Shown in pieces: positions 1 to 5,044 of a stretch of DNA of 8,419 bases (positions are counted from its first letter, which is position 1; the number at the start of each line of letters is the position of its first letter). Source of the stretch: Methylophilaceae bacterium (GTDB lineage Bacteria; Pseudomonadota; Gammaproteobacteria; Burkholderiales; Methylophilaceae). The notes beneath the pieces are model-generated. The model did no database searches. It was not told the DNA's origin and saw nothing but the letters and a program-made list of their open reading frames with translations. The stretch lies in NCBI GenBank assembly GCA_003533095.1, contig DOEL01000053.1, positions 1 through 8,419 on the forward strand, written 5' to 3'. The position numbers were made by a program, and so were the translations under genes.

Positions 1-686
1 ATTTTTTTACCATCATATGCAATAAATTGACCTGAAGTTTTCATTGAAAGTTTATCAATTTGATGTTTCATGCCAGTAACACTTTCGTCAGCGTCAATGA
101 GTCCATTAGGACCACCCATATCTGTTCTTACCCAACCCGGGTGAAGCGTAATAAGGGCTAAATCATATGGTTTTAAATCAATAGATAAACTTTTCATTAC
201 CATATTAAGTGCAGTTTTACTTGATCTGTAAAGGTATTCGCTGCCCCCTGAGTTGTCATCAATACTTCCCATCTTACTTGTAAGAGAAGCTACTTTTTTT
301 AAATGACTCTTTTTAAGATGAGGTAGAAAAGCTTTTGTCATTTTAAATGCAGCAAGTGTATTAATTTTAAAAGCCTCAAGCCACGTATCATAGTTGATAT
401 GATCGATTGAGCTATCTGGATAAACGCCTGCATTATTAATTAAAATGTCGATCGGGCTTTTGAGTGATTTTGCAAACTGGTCAATAGATGAAAAATTTGC
501 CACATCAAGTTTGTAAATTGAAATATTTTTAAATTTTACTTGAAGCTTATGAAGATCATCTTTTTTGTTTATCTTTCTCGAACATGCAATGACTTCATAA
601 TTATCTATAGCATATTGTCTTACAAATTCGAGACCTAAACCCCTATTCGCACCAGTGATTAGAACTGTATATTTCGCATTGGACAT
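1..686 (-). CDS. Short-chain dehydrogenase/reductase, C-factor type (3' end off the window)
   Basis: NAD(P)-dependent oxidoreductase of the classical short-chain dehydrogenase family, presumably cytoplasmic; substrate unknown. It reads from an ATG at 686-684 with no stop before the left edge, giving 228 residues. The Rossmann glycine motif TGANRGLG is at residues 11-18, LDV at 60-62 (adenine-ring region), NNAG at 84-87, a likely catalytic serine near 137-141 (TSKMGS), and the active-site Tyr153 and Lys157 in YRSSK. HPGWVRTDMGG near 192-202 is the usual segment after the active site. The closest family by pattern is the CsgA/C-factor-like group, which often ends in a 'YDGK.(I/L)PW' motif; here GQFIAYDGKK meets the edge, so probably only a few residues are missing. 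No clear Shine-Dalgarno precedes the start. It diverges from the YHS-pentapeptide gene over 60 AT-rich bases. Family call is secure; substrate is not. Confidence 0.95.
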   Translation of the reverse strand, partial: MSNAKYTVLITGANRGLGLEFVRQYAIDNYEVIACSRKINKKDDLHKLQVKFKNISIYKLDVANFSSIDQFAKSLKSPIDILINNAGVYPDSSIDHINYDTWLEAFKINTLAAFKMTKAFLPHLKKSHLKKVASLTSKMGSIDDNSGGSEYLYRSSKTALNMVMKSLSIDLKPYDLALITLHPGWVRTDMGGPNGLIDADESVTGMKHQIDKLSMKTSGQFIAYDGKK

Positions 687-690
687 AATA

Positions 691-719
691 AATAATATGA
701 AATGATAAAGGTTTATAAT
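691..719 (+). promoter_or_regulatory. Candidate promoter for the YHS-pentapeptide gene
   Basis: A perfect -10 hexamer TATAAT lies at 714-719, 27 bases before the ATG at 747. That would place the transcript start near 726 and leave a leader of about 20 bases containing the AAGGAT ribosome site. The -35 position (around 691-696, AATAAT) does not match the consensus. The whole divergent gap is A/T-rich, so a chance -10 match is possible. Confidence 0.4.
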
Positions 720-746
720 AAATCAAAATCTTAAGGATGTATTGCT

Positions 747-1694
747 ATGCTGTTAAAGAGATATTGGTTTTTAAGTTTACTTTTTATTGCGCATCTTGCT
801 TATGCTGGTGAGTTCGGTAATTACTGTCTTCTGAGCTTATCTGAAGGACGTTTTCTAAAGACTGATTGCTCAGTCAATGCAAGCTATCAAGGTAAAGTGT
901 ATTGTTTTGGTAGTGAAATAAGTAAAGATATTTTCTTAAAAACGCCTGACGAATTTATTAAAAAAGCTGCAGTCTTTTATGAAAAAAATAAAGAGGCTGA
1001 CCGTAAAAAAATATCACAAGAAGAAATGCTAAAAGAAATTAAAAGCCCTGATTGTGATTTTTCAAATAAAGATTTGGGTTACTTAGACATGAATGGTCTA
1101 GATTTAAGTCACTGCAAAATGCTTAACACGAGTGTATTCGGTGCCAATCTGATAGGTGCTAATTTAGCAAACACTAACATGCAAAGAGCTTATTTAAATT
1201 TAGCGCGGCTTGAAAAAGCAAATCTGTCAGGGGCTAATTTAACTGAAGCGACTATATTCCAAGCAATTTTTGGCGAAACAGTTTTTAAAGGTGCAAATTT
1301 AACTCGTGCTCGCGTGATCGGAACGTTAGGTGGCGTTGATATGTCCGGCGCTACAATCAAATACGGACAATTTGGTTTAGATGTAGGCAACCAACCTATG
1401 GGGCAAATGAAATTTGATTCAGTAGGTGGTAAGTTTTATAAAGCAAATTTTGAAGGCGCTGATTTAAATATAGCCAGTTTTTTATTTGGTGATTTAAGAG
1501 AAGCGAATTTAAAAAATACGAATATGTACCGTGCGGATTTAAGTCAGGCAGATTTAACGGGTGCTGATCTCACTAATGCAGATTTAACTGATGCTAATGT
1601 AGATGGTGCCATTTTTACTAATGTTAAAGGCCTTTCAACTGTCAAAGGCTTTTCTTCAGTCAAAGGCAAATGTCGTGATTGTGGCATGCCTTAA
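747..1694 (+). CDS. Secreted YHS-like domain plus pentapeptide-repeat protein
   Basis: Function unknown; a predicted exported protein of 315 residues. Residues 1-20 form a signal peptide (KR, hydrophobic core, then AYA|GEF), so the mature protein should be periplasmic or outside the cell. Residues about 27-75 resemble a YHS domain: a leading Cys27, then YQGKVYCFGSE, then F-x3-TPDEF. The second cysteine pair of metal-binding YHS domains (FCSxxC) is not kept, so metal binding is doubtful. A charged linker (78-100) leads to pentapeptide repeats of the A(D/N)LxX type at about 103-200 and 228-292, which should form a right-handed quadrilateral beta-helix. A 200-228 insert breaks the series. The tail has an 18-bp tandem repeat and ends CRDCGMP, a CxxC pair. 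An AAGGAT ribosome site at 733-738 supports the start. The stop overlaps that of the convergent cardiolipin synthase gene. A Qnr-like gyrase role is unlikely given the signal peptide. Confidence 0.9.
   Translation: MLLKRYWFLSLLFIAHLAYAGEFGNYCLLSLSEGRFLKTDCSVNASYQGKVYCFGSEISKDIFLKTPDEFIKKAAVFYEKNKEADRKKISQEEMLKEIKSPDCDFSNKDLGYLDMNGLDLSHCKMLNTSVFGANLIGANLANTNMQRAYLNLARLEKANLSGANLTEATIFQAIFGETVFKGANLTRARVIGTLGGVDMSGATIKYGQFGLDVGNQPMGQMKFDSVGGKFYKANFEGADLNIASFLFGDLREANLKNTNMYRADLSQADLTGADLTNADLTDANVDGAIFTNVKGLSTVKGFSSVKGKCRDCGMP
1623..1670 (+). repeat. 18-bp tandem repeat at the 3' end of the pentapeptide gene
   Basis: Units begin at 1623, 1641 and 1659: GTTAAAGGCCTTTCAACT, then GTCAAAGGCTTTTCTTCA, then a partial GTCAAAGGCAAA. 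They encode VKGLST, VKGFSS and VKGK just after the last pentapeptide coil. The period (six residues) differs from the five-residue pentapeptide period, so this is a separate duplication rather than part of the beta-helix. Confidence 0.8.
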
Positions 1695-2833
1695 ATATTT
1701 ACGACACCTAAACTCAATCGAATAAAAAAGTAAGCAATACGAGCTTTCATTCTTTTGATTAAGTGTGATTTATCCCAATCTTTTAAAAGAATCTCAGTGC
1801 CACCCAACCTAATATCTGACAAAATATTTTTTTTGAGTTGAGAGGAAAAATATTTATCAAAGATAAATATATTTGCTTCGCGAGCAAGCAAGAGACTAAA
1901 GGGATCAATATTTGAGGATCCTATAGTGCACCAAGTGCCATCAATTACTGCCACTTTGCTGTGCATGAAACTTTTTGTGTATTCAAAAATAGTCATGCCC
2001 TCTTTTAAAAATTTACCGTAAAAAGCTCGGGTAGCATTAGAAAAGAAGTAATCCATTTCGCCTTTCAGGAGAAGTGTGACTGAAACACCTCTCTGAGCTG
2101 CCTCGATTAGAGCCCTTTCAAATTTTTTACCTGGAATAAAATAAGCATTCGCAATAAATATCTCATGTTTAGCATTATGAATTGCATGTAAATATGCTTT
2201 TTCAATATCCTGTCTATGACGAAAATTATCTCGTTCTATAAAATTAAGTTTTGTGCCATTGGGGTATTCAAGTTTATTTTTTTGAGTATGCTTTGGAAGA
2301 TATGATTTTTCTAAATGAGCCCATGAAACCCTTTTCCAGAGCTTTACCATACTTCGACCAATAAGATTTACAACAGGCCCATTTAATTTTGCAGCGTAAT
2401 CGATACGTGGCCCTTTACTATTAGGCACATTCATATCATCAATGATATTAATACCTCCAACATATGCAGTTTCATGATCAATTAGAAACATTTTCCGGTG
2501 AAGTCGTCTTAGTGAAATACGCTTCATTTGATAAGGTGAAATTTTAGGGTTATAAAAAAGTAAATGGATTTTGGAAGTTTTAATTTCATCTCTAATTTTT
2601 TGCGAAAGATCACGACTACCAAAACCATCAAGCAATAAATAAACTTTAATACCTCTTTTGACTGCGTCTTTAAGCGCATTTAAAATTTTTTCGCCCGTTA
2701 CGTCATGGCTAAATATATAGGCCTCTACAAAAATACTCTGACGAGCTTTTTTGATCGATTGAATCACCTCGGCAAAATAATCTTTACCATTTTTAAGTAA
2801 CTCAATCTTATTTCCTTTTAAGTAATAGGGCAT
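1691..2833 (-). CDS. clsB: Phospholipase D-family cardiolipin synthase, ClsB-like
   Basis: Probable cardiolipin synthase, which transfers a phosphatidyl group between phospholipids at the inner membrane. The 380 residues hold two PLD domains, each with a complete HKD motif: H112-x-K114-x4-D119 followed by GG at 126-127, and H291-x-K293-x4-D298 followed by GSSN at 305-308. This twin-HKD layout without N-terminal membrane helices and the length near 400 point to the ClsB (YbhO) branch rather than ClsA, which starts with two transmembrane helices. The C-terminus (365-380) is mildly hydrophobic. The start gives MPYYLKGNKIELLKNG, a natural beginning for the family, although the AAGAGG upstream is only two bases from the ATG. 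The HU terminator lies 20 bases upstream, so expression probably relies on read-through. The stop overlaps that of the preceding convergent gene. Another PLD-family phosphatidyl transferase cannot be excluded. Confidence 0.9.
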   Translation of the reverse strand: MPYYLKGNKIELLKNGKDYFAEVIQSIKKARQSIFVEAYIFSHDVTGEKILNALKDAVKRGIKVYLLLDGFGSRDLSQKIRDEIKTSKIHLLFYNPKISPYQMKRISLRRLHRKMFLIDHETAYVGGINIIDDMNVPNSKGPRIDYAAKLNGPVVNLIGRSMVKLWKRVSWAHLEKSYLPKHTQKNKLEYPNGTKLNFIERDNFRHRQDIEKAYLHAIHNAKHEIFIANAYFIPGKKFERALIEAAQRGVSVTLLLKGEMDYFFSNATRAFYGKFLKEGMTIFEYTKSFMHSKVAVIDGTWCTIGSSNIDPFSLLLAREANIFIFDKYFSSQLKKNILSDIRLGGTEILLKDWDKSHLIKRMKARIAYFFIRLSLGVVNI

Positions 2834-2853
2834 AGCCTCTTATTTTAAGACAT

Positions 2854-2887
2854 AAAAAAAGCGCATGGGATTAACCCATGCGCTTTT
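2854..2887 (-). terminator. Intrinsic terminator of the HU gene
   Basis: A perfect 13-bp inverted repeat (2857-2869 with 2875-2887; core GCGCATGGG / CCCATGCGC) with a five-base loop is followed on the minus strand by a run of seven T (2860-2854). It starts about 22 bases after the HU stop. On the plus strand only four T follow the stem, so it mainly acts for minus-strand transcription, that is, for HU. Confidence 0.93.
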
Positions 2888-2909
2888 GTATGAATAACTA
2901 ATTCTAAGC

Positions 2910-3182
2910 TTAGTTAACTGCTGATTTAAGAGCAGCACCTGCTTTGAATGTTGGAGCCTTACGTGCTGGTATTTTAAGTTCTTTACCAGTTTGTGGGTTA
3001 CGACCAACTCGTGCAGCGCGTTTAGAAACTTTAAAAGTACCAAAGCCGATAAGTGTTACTACATCACCTTTTTTAAGAGCTTTAGTGATAGCTGCAAGTG
3101 TTGCATCAATCGCACGACCAGCGTCTGCTTTTGTTGAACCTGCTGCTTTTGCAACTGCTTCGATTAGTTCGCCTTTATTCAT
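2910..3182 (-). CDS. hup: DNA-binding protein HU
   Basis: Histone-like nucleoid protein HU, which binds and bends DNA without strong sequence preference and helps compact the chromosome. It is 90 residues, the standard HU length. [11 protein letters not shown] opens the N-terminal helical dimerisation part, GFGTF is at 47-51, and the DNA-binding beta-arm carries [14 protein letters not shown] with the intercalating proline in RNPQTG. KSAVN closes the chain, as is usual. The start is well supported: GGAGG at 3191-3187 lies four bases before the ATG, the strongest ribosome site in the window. Transcription probably begins near 3245, giving a leader of about 60 bases with a 5' hairpin, and ends at the terminator at 2854-2887. 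IHF subunits are similar in size, but the sequence is clearly HU-like. It diverges from the UmuD-like gene over 200 bases. Confidence 0.98.
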   Translation of the reverse strand: MNKGELIEAVAKAAGSTKADAGRAIDATLAAITKALKKGDVVTLIGFGTFKVSKRAARVGRNPQTGKELKIPARKAPTFKAGAALKSAVN

Positions 3183-3212
3183 AATTCCTCCAAAAGTAAA
3201 TTAAGATATGTA

Positions 3213-3245
3213 AGACCATTGAAATGACAGCGTCATAGAAGGTCT
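3213..3245 (-). promoter_or_regulatory. Candidate 5'-terminal hairpin in the HU leader
   Basis: Nested inverted repeats: AGACC (3213-3217) pairs with GGTCT (3241-3245), and inside them ATGAC (3224-3228) pairs with GTCAT (3232-3236) around a three-base loop. The predicted transcript start, judged from the -35/-10 upstream, falls at about 3245, so the stem would sit at the very 5' end of the HU mRNA. It could stabilise the message or be a protein site on DNA. Structure and role are inferred. Confidence 0.4.
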
Positions 3246-3251
3246 AGGCGT

Positions 3252-3280
3252 ACTTTGCATTGATTTTTAAGGCTTGTCAA
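3252..3280 (-). promoter_or_regulatory. Candidate HU promoter
   Basis: A perfect -35 TTGACA reads on the minus strand from 3280 to 3275. Seventeen bases further on is CAAAGT (3257-3252), a weak -10 that matches TATAAT at only three positions. The transcript start would be near 3245. A strong -35 with a weak -10 may mean that an activator or another signal is needed. Confidence 0.45.
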
Positions 3281-3354
3281 CAGTCATATTCAATTTTTTT
3301 CACATTGGGTAAGGGTTCTATCGATATTCGTTGAATTTAAAAAAAAGCTATCTT

Positions 3355-3387
3355 TTCATTTGATTCTTGTTACAATATTCAAATGAA
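3355..3387 (+). promoter_or_regulatory. 33-bp palindrome over the -10 box and start codon of the UmuD-like gene (candidate operator)
   Basis: Outer arms TTCATTTGA (3355-3363) and TCAAATGAA (3379-3387) are perfect 9-bp inverted repeats. The centre is TTGT-T-ACAA (3367-3375) and one further pair matches between, giving 14 of 16 possible pairs about position 3371. The likely -10, TACAAT, is at 3371-3376, and the start codon ATG (3383-3385) is in the right arm. No good -35 is seen at the expected distance, and no Shine-Dalgarno precedes the ATG, so the transcript probably starts at or next to the ATG. A bound dimer or pair of dimers would block RNA polymerase. The binder is unknown; the gene's own product is the best candidate. 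Confidence 0.65.
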
Positions 3388-3985
3388 GAAAATTGTTCCT
3401 ATTCGAGGCGGTAAAAGACCAGGTGCTGGACGTAAATCAGGCACTGGAAAATTTGGCGAAAAGACAACGCTAGTCAGAGTACCAGAAAGCCAAACCGCTG
3501 TGATATCAAACATCTTAGAAGCTTATGCCAAGAGGAAGATTCAAGAAATTTCTAATGTAGTATCTATTGATTTGGTGAATGAAGCCATGACGAAAACCAA
3601 GATTCCTCTATTTGAGCACAAGGTGCCTGCAGGGCTTCCATCTCAAGCAGATGACCATGTTGAGAAAAGAATGGATCTTAATGATTATCTTATTCGCGAA
3701 GCTGATACAACTTTTTTTGTACGTATCAAAGGAAATTCAATGGATAACGCTGGTATACATGATAATGATGTCGTCATCGTGGATCGATCTCAAGAAGCTT
3801 CCATTGGTGACATCGTATTGGCTTCGTTAGATGGTGAATTTACTGTAAAGACTTTAGCTAAAAATAAAAATGGCTCTCCACGCTTACTTCCTGCAAATGA
3901 AGCATTTAGTCCTATTGAAGTTTTAAAGGGGGTGCAATTTCAGATATGGGGGGTTGTTACAGGAGCTGTTAGAAAGTTTAAATAA
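3383..3985 (+). CDS. umuD: UmuD-like S24 autoprotease with N-terminal DNA-binding-type extension
   Basis: Homologue of UmuD, the self-cleaving subunit of the SOS error-prone polymerase V, but 200 residues instead of about 139. Residues 77-200 follow UmuD closely: the cleavage pair A83-G84 in VPAG|LPS, the DxVEKRMDLNDYLI segment, catalytic Ser119 in GNSM, and catalytic Lys156 in GEFTVK. The Ala-Gly site is like LexA; E. coli UmuD has Cys-Gly. Residues 1-70 are extra: a basic KRPGAGRKSGTGKFGE stretch, then TTLVRVPES and a helix (about 36-52), which resembles a ribbon-helix-helix domain. RecA-stimulated self-cleavage would separate the two parts. Comparable long UmuD proteins exist, for example Acinetobacter UmuDAb, which acts as a damage-response repressor. 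No umuC follows; the next gene is convergent. The start codon lies within a palindrome and has no ribosome site. An internal ATG at 3587 with GGTGA eight bases upstream could yield a 132-residue UmuD-sized form. S24 identity is sure; repressor role is inference. Confidence 0.93.
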   Translation: MKKIVPIRGGKRPGAGRKSGTGKFGEKTTLVRVPESQTAVISNILEAYAKRKIQEISNVVSIDLVNEAMTKTKIPLFEHKVPAGLPSQADDHVEKRMDLNDYLIREADTTFFVRIKGNSMDNAGIHDNDVVIVDRSQEASIGDIVLASLDGEFTVKTLAKNKNGSPRLLPANEAFSPIEVLKGVQFQIWGVVTGAVRKFK

Positions 3986-3998
3986 AGTTTTAAACTTT
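3973..3998. terminator. AT-rich inverted repeat between convergent umuD and RodZ-like genes (weak terminator candidate)
   Basis: AAAGTTTAA (3973-3981) is the inverted partner of TTAAACTTT (3990-3998) with an eight-base loop; a second AAAGTTT at 3984-3990 can pair with the same right arm. The repeat spans both stop codons. The stem is nearly all A/T and U-runs are short, so it would be a weak, possibly bidirectional terminator. In such AT-rich DNA chance pairing is quite possible. Confidence 0.3.
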
Positions 3999-4917
3999 AA
4001 TTATAAGTTTTTGGATTAAGTTGAATATAAGTTTGCTCAGGTTTAAGTTTTACTAACCAACCTTCATAAAAAATTTCACTCATGGCAGGATCTATTAGAA
4101 GTTTAAAAGGAGCTTTTCCGCCTCGATAGGTTAACTTTTGACCTTCGGTCAGTGAGTATTTATTTTCCACACCCTTGCTATCTAGAATACAAATCGTCTG
4201 TTGACCTTTAGAAATAATGTGGAAGTAATCCCCAGGCTTGAGAGGGTCAGTGGGGGAGGAGATTTGTGTAATCGGTTTTGAGATAGTTTGATTACACATC
4301 TTAATCACAAGATCCTTATTATCCTCTATTTTTTTGATTGCAACAGGTGGCACATCAGGTGACTCCACTTTTTCATCTATAGGTTTAATTTCATATGTTG
4401 CAATATCATTTGGAAGAGAATCTATATTGGGTAAATCGACTTCTTGCCCTTCAAAATTTTTATGCGCAACAGCATATTTTTGGTAAACACCAATGAGAAA
4501 ATTAGAAACAAAAAGGAAGATAATAAAATAAAAGATATAAGATACTTTAAGGTGGGCTTTTATCCACACAAAAAATGATTTAACTTTTGTGAGAAGTAAT
4601 ATTTTCTTCTCAGATAAATTATTTGATACATCAGTATGTATTTCTGCTTCAGGCTCAGGAAGATTTAAAGATCTTGTTTTATTTTTTGTGTCTTCAATGA
4701 TGGAATCAATATCCAACTCAAGAAATGCTGCATATTTTCTAATCGAAATGAGTTTGATTTGAAAAGAAACAAAACCATCTTTTTTATTTTCTTCCATGGA
4801 GATGATATGTTTATTATTTAAAGTGAGTCGACGCGCGACATCATCAATTGAAAGATTTAAATCTTCTCTTGCCTCTTTTAAAAGATGACCATGGATAATA
4901 ATTGAATCGTTTGACAT
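3997..4917 (-). CDS. RodZ-like membrane protein with cytoplasmic HTH domain
   Basis: Probable RodZ-type protein, which in known cases links the actin homologue MreB to the cell-wall machinery at the inner membrane. Numbered from a GTG at 4920, residues 10-72 form the RodZ-type helix-turn-helix (GHLLKEAREDLNLSIDDVARRL, then a helix ending in SMEENKK). A basic juxtamembrane stretch (105-124) leads to one transmembrane helix (about 126-146). A proline-rich, low-complexity periplasmic linker (160-225) precedes a C-terminal beta domain (228-300) whose LTEGQKLTYRGGKAPFKLLI and later VKLKPE fit the RodZ C-terminal domain. At 306-307 residues it is of normal size. I prefer ATG 4917 to GTG 4920; neither has a clear ribosome site. 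A promoter lies just upstream. The usual RodZ neighbours (ispG, the PilF/PilW region) are absent, so it may be a paralogue or a relocated rodZ. Topology is clear; the MreB link is inferred. Confidence 0.82.
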   Translation of the reverse strand: MSNDSIIIHGHLLKEAREDLNLSIDDVARRLTLNNKHIISMEENKKDGFVSFQIKLISIRKYAAFLELDIDSIIEDTKNKTRSLNLPEPEAEIHTDVSNNLSEKKILLLTKVKSFFVWIKAHLKVSYIFYFIIFLFVSNFLIGVYQKYAVAHKNFEGQEVDLPNIDSLPNDIATYEIKPIDEKVESPDVPPVAIKKIEDNKDLVIKMCNQTISKPITQISSPTDPLKPGDYFHIISKGQQTICILDSKGVENKYSLTEGQKLTYRGGKAPFKLLIDPAMSEIFYEGWLVKLKPEQTYIQLNPKTYN

Positions 4918-4944
4918 CACATAAATTACAAAAGTAAAGATAAA

Positions 4945-4972
4945 ATAGTATCCTAATAAGAGTTTTTTTCAA
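4945..4972 (-). promoter_or_regulatory. Promoter of the RodZ-like gene
   Basis: On the minus strand TTGAAA (4972-4967) and TACTAT (4950-4945) are separated by 16 bases, each matching the sigma-70 consensus at five of six positions. The predicted start near 4938 leaves a leader of about 20 bases before the ATG at 4917. No other candidate in the divergent gap is as good. Confidence 0.6.
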
Positions 4973-5044
4973 TCATTACTGCGACATATATAAGGTAGGG
5001 TAATGATATGATTTGTCCAATAAACGACAACGCATGGAGATTAA

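Noticed and set aside
679..719. TTGGAC at 679-684 as the -35 for the TATAAT at 714
   Set aside because: The spacing is 29 bases, far from the 16-18 usual for sigma-70 promoters.
1190..1390. Minus-strand open frame inside the pentapeptide gene
   Set aside because: Arises from the repeated codons of the pentapeptide coils; no ribosome site and no similarity seen.
747..1694. Qnr-type quinolone resistance protein
   Set aside because: It has a signal peptide, a YHS-like N-terminal domain and an interrupted repeat series, unlike cytoplasmic Qnr proteins.
2896..2915. AACTAA/TTAGTT inverted repeat around the HU stop codon
   Set aside because: Short and AT-rich, and the real terminator hairpin follows at once; likely chance.
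2840..3204. Two open frames overlapping HU on either strand (2840-3043 minus, 2944-3204 plus)
   Set aside because: Both are shadows of the HU gene, which has full family identity and a strong ribosome site; the shadows have neither recognisable domains nor start signals.
3355..3387. Reading the umuD palindrome as a standard LexA box
   Set aside because: No CTG(T)...(A)CAG ends at LexA spacing; the symmetry and length (33 bp) differ.
3612..3830. Plus-strand open frame inside the UmuD-like gene
   Set aside because: Covers the conserved S24 core in another frame and has no start signal of its own.
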